Positions 24,964 through 38,058 of a stretch of DNA of 64,000 bases are shown piece by piece (position 1 is the first letter of the stretch; each line of letters starts with the position of its first letter). The notes beneath the pieces are model-generated. The model saw only the letters and a program-made list of their open reading frames with translations. It was not told the DNA's origin and did no database searches. The position numbers and the translations under genes are program-made. Origin of the DNA: Echinostoma caproni (taxonomy: Eukaryota; Platyhelminthes; Trematoda; Plagiorchiida; Echinostomatidae); NCBI GenBank assembly GCA_900618425.1, contig UZAN01040536.1, forward strand, positions 2,341 through 66,340, given 5' to 3'.

Positions 24964-26902
24964 TGTATTATAAACGAGTTAAGCCGAGTGAATTGGAATG
25001 ACACTAGTTGTTCTTGCAACGACTCCCGTCCTTCTCTGACAAATCTCACCGTATTTTCTAATTTAATTGCCGCTTTTCGCCAGTACGCAGAGAAACAGCT
25101 ACGGTGTGGACCTGGAAAGCGAGAAGTGACTCATATCCTAGCATTAAGTCACAAATCGAGCAGGAAGGACTACGAGCTTCTATTACTTAACATTGCTTAT
25201 TTTCAGTCCAGTTAGTTCCGTTCATTCACAGCACAACAAACACCATATTAGTGAAGTTTTACAAGACCCTGGTCAATCACTCAACCTGTTCAAGCACCGT
25301 TCCAATGCAGGTCAGATTAGCTTTGCTAGGAGCTCCACCAGTCTCACTCACCTAATCGAAATAGTCCCATTAGATAGACAGAATTGCCAGTTAAATGGAG
25401 ACCATTTATCCTACGTAAAAACATGAGAAAATATTTTTAACCATTGCACCCGAAAACCAACATTTTAGTCCTGTAAAGATACTGCTTCATACTATTCTAG
25501 TAAGCAATCTGAGCGGCATCGAGAGCACTCAATCTGCTTTACCAGTGCTTCTTAAAAATGCGATAATTCTTTATAAATGACGTTTAAATTTTCATTTCAG
25601 TTTATTCAGAATACACCGGAATTTAAACCTGGAGTGAATGTGTTGAGTATTTTGAAAACTTTTCACTTGTTCATGTTTATTCGTTTTATCCAAATAAGGA
25701 TAGCTTAAATACTTTGGGTTGTGCTCCAAGATATTGTCAGATAAAAGATATACGTCTAATCTTTGAGGCTCAAGTCAAAATATTAGAAAGTCTGTTGAGA
25801 GGCTGTTCTCAAACACGGGAAAGTTGCATTTTCTTCGTACAATTTTAGGTCAAAGCAAACCCCGGAAATCCTCAGTCACAAAGTAAAAACGTGTTTTGCA
25901 AAATCCTTCCTTTTATTTTTATTGTGTTTTCAGTTCTAACATGTTAATGTTGTATTCAGTTAAGAAAAATCAATCAATATTTTTGCCCAAAGATTGAAGT
26001 GAGCACACAAATATTGAATTGAATGCAAAACTATACTTCGTGGGGAGAAGAAAACTTATTCCGCTGTTTTGGTAAGCAATAACCAAAAAATCCTCTTGCA
26101 AACACTCCGATTAACAGACGAGAATGGTTTAGCTGTTTGACTAAGAAACCAGACCGGAAGTCAGTGAATTTCAGCTTCCTACCGGCTGGCCTCCATCCTC
26201 CCTTCTGTCAGCCTTATCTGCAAGCGAAACAGACTAAAGCGATGGGTAGATGTTAGTTTTAAATTCTATTTCTTCTCGTTTTTGCATATCGTCATTACCA
26301 ATATCAGGTAATAAATGCGCACAAATAGACCACATCATCCATAGGACGGCCCCAATACCCCCCAATAAGCTCACTAAGCTCAAAGTTATTTGTTTGATTC
26401 GCCGTCACTAGCTCGCAATGGAAAATTCCTCGATAAACAACTAGTACTAAGGCATCTAAACCGGATTGTCTATTCATGGAAAAGATTTCGCGAGTTATTA
26501 AGGGAACTTGCTATGCCGGTTTGAGATTTAGTTTCAAACTTCAGTGACTTCATTTCACCATCAAGAAATTGCTACACATTGAACCTCTTGATAGTCAAGC
26601 GATAAACGTAAAATGGTTTAAGGAAAATCTTGAAAGCACTTCGGCAATACAGATATCTAAACCCACTGTCTACAAACTGTATGATCTATCAGAGAGAAAG
26701 AAAACTCGCCGGCGGAGTGCTGGCAATCTGTATTCTATTCAAGTAGAACATATCGGTAATCGTGTACGAAAATAGATCTCTTTACCAAGCAACTAATTCG
26801 GTGTAAGTTTTTGATTGAACGTCTGACTGTCATTGCTATTATCCATATCCTAATGTTATGCTAATTAAGTTTCATTATGTTTTAATCGGTCAAGGTCAAA
26901 TA

Positions 26903-27846
26903 TACAGGTGTTGACCAAACTCGTGCAACATCACCCTCATTTTGAAAATCCATTTCAGCTTGCAATAGCATACTTATATATAGATGGTTACGGGTACAGT
27001 GTATTTATTCCTAACTTTATCTCCAACATCTACGTTCTTAGTTCATNNNNNNNNNNNNNNNNNNNNNNNNNNNNNNNNNNNNNNNNNNNNNNNNNNNNNN
27101 NNNNNNNNNNNNNNNNNNNNNNNNNNNNNNNNNNNNNNNNNNNNNNNNNNNNNNNNNNNNNNNNNNNNNNNNNNNNNNNNNNNNNNNNNNNNNNNNNNNN
27201 NNNNNNNNNNNNNNNNNNNNNNNNNNNNNNNNNNNNNNNNNNNNNNNNNNNNNNNNNNNNNNNNNNNNNNNNNNNNNNNNNNNNNNNNNNNNNNNNNNNN
27301 NNNNNNNNNNNNNNNNNNNNNNNNNNNNNNNNNNNNNNNNNNNNNNNNNNNNNNNNNNNNNNNNNNNNNNNNNNNNNNNNNNNNNNNNNNNNNNNNNNNN
27401 NNNNNNNNNNNNNNNNNNNNNNNNNNNNNNNNNNNNNNNNNNNNNNNNNNNNNNNNNNNNNNNTTGAATGTGCGCGACCTTGAGTGTCGCTATAAACTTT
27501 GCAGTAGTTCGAAAGTTACTGCTCTGATTTAGAAAATATTTTGGACGAGATGAAAGTGTAATACCTGTATAAAGTCTATGAGTCAGTTTAATAAATAAAT
27601 TACAGTTAGGTTTTCTACTGTGACCTTGTTATCTTACAACTGATGCATTTGCAAAAATCGTTGAAATCGCGAAATTGTACAATTTAATGGCATGTGGCTA
27701 ATAGAAGTAGTGACACAAGTGGATATTATATCAGATATGTTGCATCTGATGTGGGGCAATACCATAGTCAATCCCATCAATGAGGCTGGGAGAATAAAGC
27801 ATTGAAACAAATGTAATGAAAATCAGGATGTTGCACGAGTTTGGTC
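26903..27846. repeat. Dispersed repeat A with inverted ends, interrupted by gap
   Basis: The left end reads CAGGTGTTGACCAAACTCGT-GCAACATC. The right end is its near-perfect reverse complement (GATGTTGCACGAGTTTGGTC-AATACCTG). The span is about 940 bp with 417 N inside (27047-27463). The right 160 bp match 1497-1660 in reverse orientation. Terminal inverted repeats of this sort suggest a non-autonomous DNA transposon (MITE-like), but no target-site duplication could be confirmed. Confidence 0.55.
27047..27463. other. Assembly gap (417 N)
   Basis: Unbroken run of N inside repeat A. Apparent open frames across it are artefacts. Confidence 1.
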
Positions 27847-30800
27847 AATACCTGTAGATCACGTTTCCTTAGTGAACATGAGCGCAAAAAACACGGCTTC
27901 TTGGATTCTCAATTGTGGTTTCCTTATCACTATCGTCACACAGTCTAACAATCAAATAAATATTAGAAATAAGCCGGTTATTGAACGGTATGATCAGTGA
28001 ACTCCGTAAACATGATGATGTTGAATGACGAGAACTGGTGAGGGATGTCCCGAAACCTGGAGTGCTGACTACGATTGTATATATGAAGAATGACTAAGTT
28101 ACGTGCCCTTAAATAACCGATGGAGAATATATATTTTTCTTCAACAGCATCACCTGTAGGACCGTTGGTTTATTCCAATAGTCAGAAGAGAATTGTCTAC
28201 GAATTTCGCAAAATTTGATAGAGAAGACAATCTTACAAGTTAGGTATGCGATTGTTTTATGCCGGATACGATAGCAAAAGGTTTAAATTACTATTATGAT
28301 CACTAGGATGGTTATTATTTGGTTTTAACAATGGATCAAATCTCATTCCACCAGAGCTACATAAATTTAAAATGGATTAGTTACCACTTCTTCTTGTTTT
28401 TCCACTGACACTCGGTAAAATCGAATCGACCTTCCGGGTAAATATTTACAAAAGCACACTTTTATACCAACGCTGTTTTTGGGACTGTGTCCACTGTGTG
28501 GTATTTACTGCCTGATCGTATAACTGAGGTAATGTTGATGGACCCGTCAGTGCTGCGTGTTCAGTGATCGATTCGTATCGGGGTCATTCCCGTCAAATAG
28601 ATCATTAGGAGATGTGCGGTCCTTCTTGATGGATATCTTGCCTCAGTTGCACAGAAAATCTGATAAACGTTTTTCGTAAAAGCAAGGATTTATGTTGATT
28701 ACCTCTGGATTAGGGATGCAGTTCTTGTATGTATATTTTCAGTTCATTATTGTGTTTCTTCGAGAGAACTCAAGGTCTTATTCCAATTAATCTCGCTCAC
28801 AAAACTGCGGAGAAAGTAGGAGAGAGATAGGCAGTTTCATCTGTTTAAGAGGATTCCTGGCCCGTAGACTGGATCCGTGGCTGGATTCCTTTGATTCCAT
28901 ATTAACTGAACCTGAAGTCAAAGTGGCAAATGTGTATGTCCCGATTTCACTTGAGAAACAAATTACTCCGAGTAGGCCGCTGTGCGTGGCTTCAATTCCT
29001 ACGGTGTCGGATGTATGGTAGTTTCTTCTGATGGTGAATAATGCACAGAAGAGTAGAAATTTAAGCTTTGAGCGCTGATGTTTATTAGCTGACCGCAATT
29101 CTTTTTTTGTGATCCGTTTCATGTGATTTAAACCATGACAACCTTCCCGATGAACTTGAGTTCCTGTCGAAATAGCAACCTACATCCATTGGCATGCACA
29201 GTTATATAATTCGCCAAAGTAAGACGTACAGGTTAAGGAGAAAGAAAGTATTTTAGTTCGCTAATACTTCTGTCAGCTCGGCGTTTATTGAAACATGCCA
29301 CGAAAGACACCTCTTCAACTAAAACGGATGGTCAAAATTTTTGAGCGTGTTCAAAACCCTCTCCGTGAAGTGGAGAGACATTCACGTACCGGAGGATTAA
29401 GTTGTTGAGTGACAGAAACTGCTACGGGCATTGAAATATTTTATCACACTAAACGTCAGTGAATACCGGTTTGGGATTCCATTGGCACGTGAGACTGTCT
29501 TTGTGGATCTGCGACTTTTTTGGCTGTCCGTATGACACAAAATCGGAAATAAAAACAGGAAAAAATCAAAACGGCAAATGAGAGGGAAAGCAAGCTTATG
29601 CGGGGGCGAACGGGGACAGGCTGAAGGACATGCACACATGACAGACAGACCCGCTGTACTTTTTTAAAGTTTTGTCAATGAGAGAAATTCAAGTAATAAT
29701 ACCTTGGGATAAAGTAACGCCGTCATTCACATTGCGTGACGCATCAAGACACCGATCACAAGTGAACCACTTAGAGTACTTGTTTTCTCTCTCTCACTCT
29801 CTAGTAGTAAGCGTTCACCCTTGGCAAATGAGAATAGGATGGGAGTACATCTAAAACTGGCTCCCGGTGGTGGTCCAGAATTTGGATGAAGGGGGATCAG
29901 ACTAAGAACTGTTGTTACCAGTTATTAGGAGTCATGTAGTCTTGTTTGTAAGGGGCATTCTGAGTAGCCTAAAATAATTATACAGTCAAATAGTGAAAAG
30001 TAAACAAAGTAATCTATCCCGGTCACATACTCAAACATGATTCGAGTGTATAATTGTGTGCGTGTGTGTGTGTGTTGTATCTTTGTTTGTATGGGCCAGA
30101 GCGATGGCGCAATGTACAACAGGGAAACCTGATTCGCCCTATTCAATCCGTCATTCTTTAGACAGTTTCAGTCTATTGGCGAATTCGGGTCACGAAAATG
30201 AATGAAACCTAGTTGTGATTCAATTTGCTTGTCTGTGTGAAAGCTGCATTTGTCGAGTGTGCCATTTTTGTTTACCCACGTCGCCCTGCTCCAGGGCCGT
30301 CAGGTACAGTGGGCATAGCCATTCGTGCAGTGGCGACCAACAACAACAACAGAACGCCATTCGAAGAGATTTTGCGAATAGGATCTGGTTTGAGCTGGAT
30401 AAATTGTTTTGGGAAAAAGTAGTTCTATGTTACTTCAATTATGTCATGCACAGGTGTTACGAGGGGAGAGCGGGCAGGAAATGTTGTCTGTCCATTCAGT
30501 TGTTTGTATTGGATGCGAACACTGTGAAATCGATTTGATGAGTCACTTGTTTAGATTTGGACGAAAAGCAAAACGTTTTTGGTTGCAAAATGATGTATTT
30601 GTCTCCTGATCACCAGTGTCTATAAGGTGATCGAGCGCACGACCGGGTTGTTTATTCTCGGAGCTCGTATCGATTACATTAGCGAAAAAAGAATGACCTT
30701 CCAAAAGCCGTTTTAATCTTTCCTCGCATAACAGTATTTTCTTTCTGTTGAACAAATAAGTCTAAACATGGGTGTAAACCAAAGAGACAATTGCCCACTT

Positions 30801-31409
30801 GTGTTGTCAAAATGCGACACAATCTAATAAAGTGTTTTATTTAATCTATGAGGCCTCTTTTAATTGTAGGTGTGCCACACTTTACTGCGCGAAATCCCGA
30901 AGCGCCGTGGATTAAGTAATGATTATAAAACGGTATTCAAGTTTATTTGGCGATCGTGTTCATTCTGCAAAAAATATTTTCCTCTGGGATCAAACTCTAA
31001 AATGGTAGCCCAATAGTTGATCCAGTTGATCTTTACTGGGATGCCATAAATGAAACCTAATTGAAAGTTATTTAAGTCATGATTTTCTGCACATTTGGAG
31101 AAGTTTTCCTCAAACTCTTTAGTCCAAATATCCGCAGCCTCGATCAGATGAGAACCCATGCAGCGACGCGAACTACATGATTTCACCGAGTACACCGCAG
31201 CAGTCGAATTACGCAACCGCAGGTGCACGCTCTTAACCTTTACTATTTGACAGGCGGTGCCCCTGCATAAGTTTGAATCCTGACCACTCAAGGAGTGAAT
31301 TAGATGAAACGTTTAATATATTTAAATATTCGCATTTAATTCACAGTTCCTTATGAGTACGGATGTGGGATAATCGACATTGATTTGAACTGTGAACTGA
31401 CTGACGTGA

Positions 31410-31640
31410 ATTGGCAATTCGGTTTAGCCATGGCATAAGCTGGTTTGCACAACGGTAACTCACAAACCTTCTTTGCGATGGGTCCGGAGTTCAAAGCTTG
31501 AACGTGAAAGTGGATATACATTACTGATGAGCTCTGATAAGGGCAAAACTCGAGCCTAGTGCTTCCGAGTGCATGGTTGATCGATGAACGGGGGATTGTG
31601 CGGGAAGATGAAATCCGAGGAATAGTCAGTTCGAATCAAT
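31410..31640 (+). repeat. SINE-like repeat C, copy 2
   Basis: It contains GGCAATTCGGTTTAGCCATG, AAGCTGGTTTGCACAACGG, GGTCCGGAGTTCAAAGCTTG, GTGGATATACATTACTGATG and GTGCTTCCGAGTGCATGG, matching 19629-19845 in the same orientation. The GGAGTTCAAAGC block sits where a Pol III box B would be in a tRNA-derived SINE. Confidence 0.7.
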
Positions 31641-34600
31641 ATATAAATATAATACCATTCTTAAGGTGTCCTCTTTTATCCATTGGTCCTCGCACCCCAC
31701 AACCTTAAGCATGTTTATAACCGTGATCCACGAAAAACTCAGGGTTTTTATAGGGTTGAAGTAAAAAAAATACGGTTGATGTTAACAGGATCTTTGCTGT
31801 AAGTAGGCATCAAACTTCGTCATAAACATGAGTTTTATATAACATTATCATGGGAACCCTTCTCAAATTAACTTACGTTTTACCTCAACGCGTTGGCTTA
31901 GAGCTTATCATTCCTTCTATATTGCGAAGACTATCGCAACTGTACCCGTTTCACTTTTGTCAAGGCATACTTTTAGAGTTTTCGTCAGGCTGCGTAACAT
32001 TTTAACCAGCAATTTTGTGTTCCTTTGATTCGCCTTTTATAAGACATTTCAAATTCGGTTTTCATACAAATGGTTCAATAAATACTCAATCGAACAAGAA
32101 TTGCATTGAAGAGTAGTTACTTTTAGTAAATGCGCTCAATGCTACGCTAGAATATATCAAATAAGGTTAGCATTATGAAACTCTTACTTAAGCATTCCCC
32201 CCGGAATTAAACCTACCTTATATGGCGATTTTTAACAACGAAACGGCAATTTGTGGTATACGCATCTTTGTTCGTCATAACATTCACTACATGGATGAGA
32301 CACAGTGAATGAACTCTCAGGTATCGGCAAGTGGAATTCGGTTCACTTTTTCCTTTATCTACCTGAATGCAAACGGTCTTTTGTTTACCAATAAAAGAGC
32401 TGCAACTCTAGAATTCTTCCTGAAGTGGTGCGTCAAACCCACCGAGATTTCATGCGTACAGTATGGTTTCTGAAAATATCACAACCCCTTCCCTCGTGCC
32501 ATATAGGACGTCGCTCATTGTAGCACTCAAATATATACCGAGCTAGCGCTCTCAACCAGTGGTTGGAATCATGTACACAGATCACTATTAATCGTACTCT
32601 CAGCTGTATTTTTGCGTGAAAGAGTAACAACCGATTTTCCCCCTCCACCTAAGGGGACGAACCAGATATGTGCAGCCGAACTGTTCAATAAGTTATCTAG
32701 CTTGTCCGGGTGGTGACCAGGGCATGGGAACAAACATTATGATGAAGAAACTATCACGCGCTTCCTGCTTCAACATTAGTCACATTCAGACAGTAAGTCA
32801 TCACTCACCTTTGGTATTATTGAAATGTTTGCAACAGTCATCCTGGTGTTCTCAGGTCCCCTTCAGAAATAGGCTAGATGACTGATGAAGTTATTTGNGG
32901 TCGCAAACGCTCACATCGCGATGCGATTGTTCCGGTTTGACAAGACTCATCGGCTAATGCACAAAGATCGATTATGAAAAATCTAATTTCCTCACAAATA
33001 CGCATCATCTCATCCGGGGGTACCTAACTTTCCCAGGGTTGGTCCTTGGGTAATTACTATTATATTCAGAATAAACATAGTAGGCTCAAAGAGCTTTATC
33101 CGACCAACTGCTGACTGATCCGAGGGAAGGCATACAAGTTGGGAGCTTGCATATTCAATTGCCAGTTTCATGCTAGGACATGAATTGTTGGCAGGAAGTT
33201 CAAATTTAGTAAATTTGTTATCCCCATAAGAAACTGACCCAACGGATCTGTTTTCCACTTCGGTAGAAAACGAATAGCGTTCGTGGGAAGTTTTGGTTTA
33301 ATGCATATACGCGCGCATTTGTGTGTGTGATTTCGTCTGGAGATAGAGGTAACGCGAACAGTTAATTCGAGCGAAAGCAAGTCCAGTGTGTGATTTTTGA
33401 ATACCTCAGAAACGGGAACAAATCAACCGTAGTTAGCGTGACCAATGTATCAATGTTTTAATGAATCGGTACTGTTACGAATACAGAATAAGAAAACAGA
33501 TACAAAATGTAGCGTGAACAAGTGAAGCATTGTAACAATACTGGGGTTGTGGAGTAGTCACCTGTGTGTTCATAATGACCAGAGATGAGAGAAAGTCATT
33601 GGGCGCAAAACTGGGCTTAAACACTAAGCGATTCACGTAAAAGATATAATATTGCAAAACAAAAGCCCCGGCATCCACTCATGAGCACAGATTACGAAGG
33701 GAAGCACAGGGTATTCCTATAAGTACAAACAAATAACATTAGGACCCATAATAGTTGACATCTTCATAAACTACCATCACTCTCTGAGTCCTACTTCGTT
33801 TTGTAAATAAATAAATAAGATTACCGTATCTGTGGTCCTGTGTAATCCATATATCGCCTAATAATACATAAAATTAATCGACTACTTTCATCTCGTGCCA
33901 GTTATGATCCCTATGGGACCCGCAACCCTGCAAACTTGGTCACGATACTTTCAAACACCAATATTGCTTCGCGTTACATTTTTCAGAAATTCCAGGGTAA
34001 GTGATTAGTTGCGACGGATTTCATAGTGGCCATTGTATCATCGAATGAAATCTGTTGGATGTAGATTAAGGGTGACCAAAAACTGTAGATCGGGAAAACA
34101 CTTTCAATGGTGCTGGTCATGTTAACCGTATGAAATCTGGGATTTCGCAGGTAGAGCAGAAACCGGACTTAACAGAGAGAATGCAACTGGAACAGTTTGA
34201 TTTATTTAAGGACGAAAAAGCCAAAGTAATCTTTTCATGTTTTTATTCAGTTGGTCTGCTTGGTTTTCGCTGAATTTGGTTTCATGGGTTGGAATTTGGT
34301 TGCGACCATAAGCCCCCGTGAAACTTGTGGCCCAGTTTTATTATTGTCAGACTGCTCTATCGGTAGCAAATACTTTCGCCTAAAGTGCTATCCTTTCAGG
34401 AAGTTATTCCTATGCTAGCTGGTAAAAAATGGAGTGACCTCTGTGGTTCATTGCTCCCAGGCAATTCATGATCGTTCTATCTGCAGTAGTATGTCTTGCA
34501 TTGACGATTTTCCAATCAACTGGGATAAATTCAGAAATCTGTTTCAATCGTTTTCATTTTGTCCTTCAATTCACATATTACCACAGCTGTAGGTGAACCA

Positions 34601-36589
34601 ATACACTAAATGTTAGACCAATAAATGTATACATTTTGGACACTTCTTCGTAAATGATCATCGAATGGTTAGAAAGGGAATACTGACATCTCTCAGCAGA
34701 TGCTATTTTTATACTAAGCTGTTGGTCGAAACACTGTGCTCGCTGCTTCAATACGTTGAAACGAAAACCCTCTGTGTTTTACTGATCGAAAAATATAATT
34801 GAAGGCGGGAGTTTCCAAATTATTCCGTTAGCCGATGATAATATTCCCATTGCCAACTAACTCAGTGCATTCAAGTTGAAAGGGATGCCACATCTGTCTA
34901 CGAATGTGTATAGTGACTGACAAAGAACACTCACTGATCGGATGTTTTAGTCCTGTGGGTGCTTGTGGTCGTTGGCAGCTAAAAACCCGTAAGCGGAAGT
35001 TTCATGGTCGACGAGACACACATTTAGCATCAGAAGTCTTCATTGGTTTTCAATCCTGTTGTTCTTTGTTCCCTGCGATTCAAGGGTACCTACGGTTGTG
35101 TTTTACGTGTGTTTTACCACTTCGAAATGTTTTCACAGTCCATAGTTCACCTGACAGATTATTATGATTATGCTAAACAAACTGTCCACTATCCCCATCT
35201 CGATCCATTTTCCACCATAAAGTGACCGGAAAACGAGATGAGTTGTACTTGCGCATTGTGAATAGGACAGCGAGATCAGGACTCATAGCTAGCGTGAGGA
35301 CTCACAACACCGGAGCACAATGACCCTGCGTGAATCCACCACCCGTTCATGTACGCTTCGCCAGCTTCACTAGGGGGTCCCAAATGGTTGCACATCTTGA
35401 TTTCTTTCTGCACACAATCTGCTCCAACTATCAGCTACAACTGTCNTGTACCTATTGGTTAGTATTGGGAGGGGAGGAGCGATTCTCCAGTCGATAACGT
35501 GTCAATTGCAAACCGGAAGAAACACAACATCTGCAGTGCGTAGCACGTCGTGGTGCTTTCTTGATACGTTTTGTTTCATGTCAGGCGAAAGTTATCTGAA
35601 ACGACACAAGAACACGCGGCATTCGGGAGCAAATCATTCACGAGTAGGATGAAAGATTTGGTTGATTGTAGCATTCAGCGGACCCACTGCTGAGTTTTCA
35701 CGATCCTTGACAGCCTGCGGTGTACATAAGTTTTTGAATTTCCTCCATCGTGCAGGAGTTTCTGAGTCTCACCAGATTGTTCAGCGCACTCAAATAGACG
35801 TTGTCGTGAGTTTCGGCTGGGTAGAAAGCCTATTTAAATGATAACTATTGTCCGAACAGTTTGCAGTTTTTGTGCAAGGGGATGCATGCTACTACAGACC
35901 GAGACGGTTTCTTTTGGCAGCTTAGTAGGAAATCTCGTACGGACTGTAGTAACCTCATCCAAGCGTTACTCGGTTGCGGTTATCAGTGTCTTTATCAAAT
36001 GTGTACACAGTGGTTAAGGTAGACTGTGTGTGTTTAGGCAATTTATTTTTCCTCTTTCCGCTGAAGCATTCCATTTTTTTATGTGTCCTACTTCGGCTGA
36101 TGCTTTAGTTCTGACAACCCAATTAACTATCACTTATAGGAAAACGAAATTTGTTTTCCCTATGCAATCCTCTCGTTCGTAAACAAAAACAGTCTTGAAA
36201 CACTTTCCCTTTGCAAACTTATCAACCGATCTGATTTGATGACGCAATGACGGTGACCAATGACAGGATTAGGACCACTTTAAGCCTTTGCTTGATAAGT
36301 TACGCTGAGTTGCACTGTAATCATTTTCGATTAATTCATCTACTAGCGCGATGTGGACATGCACCAGAGATCAACAAAACCCGTGGAACATCAATACAAA
36401 CTATGTGCAACAAATTTGGATCCTTTTGATTATAACTATATTATTTTTAGTGGTAATTACACTGTCCTTTTACGATTAATACATGAAATTTTCATACCTT
36501 CGTAAATAGTCACATAACGATAGCTTCTGTCACAGAGTTAAGGGAGAAATCCTCTGTCAACATGTTTCTCTTCGCATTTTTTTCACCAG

Positions 36590-36758
36590 AGTCCAACCGT
36601 GATAAATCGCAATTCCCCGCTTACTGGTCATGGTACCAATATGGAACCTGTAAATGCATCTCCATTGGTTACCCGAACATGCGGGACGGGTACTCATTTA
36701 GTCGAACGTTCTGGAGAGACGTGTTTAAAAAATGCACCTTTGAAATTTGACCAAATCG
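36590..36758 (+). CDS. CASKIN: Caskin exon immediately before the SH3 domain
   Basis: A strong acceptor (TTTTTTTCACCAG|AGT) is followed by 56 stop-free codons plus one base, ending at ATCG|GTAAGT. The encoded peptide starts SPTVINRNSPLTGHGTNMEP and ends with NAPLKFDQI. It is Ser/Thr/Asn-rich without a domain, as expected for linker. The exon starts in phase 0, matching the donor after 4198, and ends in phase 1, exactly what the SH3 exon at 41860 needs. Joining them makes a GAT codon and reads straight into the SH3 start. It has no upstream ATG and is short, so it is easily missed. Function is inferred only from splice logic and position. Confidence 0.75.
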
Positions 36759-38022
36759 GTAAGTAATGTTTATGAAAAATTCTATTCAAATGCGATGAAT
36801 CGGTTTGGTTTCTCCTGATTTGAACAACCCTGAGTTATGTGTTTTTCTACAGGTCTGTTTAGCTGAATTGTAAAGAGAAAAACAGCCAAGATTATTTCAC
36901 GTCGGATTTCAGCTTTATTAAAGGTAAGCTCCCTCAATAACGAAATGCTAGGTAAATGCAAGAATCGTTCATTCATTACGAGGTAATATACTTGATTGAC
37001 TTAGGTGTGTGTGAATAACGCGATAAAATGTGTTAAATCATACAATTTAGATCGTGCTTTATACCGTGATATTTCTTTGCACAAAACCTCCCTTGAATTC
37101 TCTGATTCCACTGCAAAACTCTTATTGCCATTAGTTCATTTTGCATCAGCTTGATACCTCCTAGCATTAGGTCATCGCAGTGCACGGGCGAATAGATTTT
37201 ATTGTGATGCAAGTGTTGATTTCAGTCTTTTTAGGGATATTCACAATACTAATAGAACTGCATGGTGCAAGATCTTGTACTGAACCGATTTTCATTATCT
37301 TGTAATGAGTTGATACAATAAGAAAACATACCCTATACAGTGAATCATGATTACAAAAGATAAATTGTCAGTGAATCTTTATTTAAAGTTACATACTACC
37401 ACAGTTAAGCCGTGTGGTTCACCATAGCATTGGTCCGAAAATTGCAAATTAGGAACCCGCGCGGCAGCCTTGGAGCTTCAAGGCTGTTCGTTATTCGTCG
37501 GTAGTCTGCAAGTTGTTGTTGCGCTTTTCCTCAACTAGCTTTGGTTCCATAAAACAAATAAAGCGCTTTATCGTGCTAGTAAGTGCAGGTAAATACTGAA
37601 AGTTGTTGCCGAAAGCCAGACTAATCAATGCATCAGATATAAACCCGCAGTTTCCTTGTTAAAAACCCACAGGATTCAGCGGAAATACACTGTTCATGTT
37701 TTCTAATCCCCCCATTGTATATTTGGGGGAATATGTCCCGTTATCGTCACAACGATAAAAAAATTTCCTAACAATTCACCATCATTCTCAAGACCAGAAT
37801 TAAAGAAAAAAACAGCTATCATCGAAAATTATTTTAAAATACTTGATAGTTGATTCGTCCTAGTTGGTCTGTTCAATTTGATAGATGACTTCCTCCAACC
37901 AGTTAATCGGCACACATCCAAAACCAACCAGAAATATGGCGTTTTCCCGCACGACTACATAAACTGGATATTCTGAAAAATATGTTGGCATGAAAAAATA
38001 TCTCCGCGAAAACCGCAATCCA

Positions 38023-38023
38023 G

Positions 38024-38058
<35 letters not shown>
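38023..38058. repeat. (AAT)n microsatellite
   Basis: About 11 uninterrupted ATA/AAT units within an intron. Confidence 0.9.

Larger units (their letters stand above)
4199..36589 (+). other. Very long candidate intron (about 32 kb)
   Basis: This is the interval between the phase-0 donor at 4199 and the phase-0 acceptor at 36589. It holds repeats, CR1 LINE remains, a palindrome and gap sequence, annotated separately. The stretches 4.2-9.5, 16.4-18.9, 21.5-23.3, 25.4-26.9, 28-35 and 35.2-36.5 kb show no gene I can support beyond the weak candidates listed. Short extra Caskin exons could hide here and would have to begin and end in phase 0 as a set. Confidence 0.5.

Noticed and set aside
26908..27532. 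Two long open frames (180-190 codons) across 27047-27463
   Set aside because: Nearly all codons are N. The openness is created by the gap.
28787..29122. 111-codon minus-strand frame
   Set aside because: Protein-like in places but no family recognised and no splice sites. Left out for lack of support.
30215..30538. Plus-strand frames with YPRRPAPGPSG before a GT
   Set aside because: It ends in phase 1 like a possible pre-SH3 exon, but no acceptor in the required phase exists and 36590-36758 fits far better.
30923..31291. 122-codon minus-strand frame
   Set aside because: It may be part of an unknown repeat. No motif and no second copy in this window.
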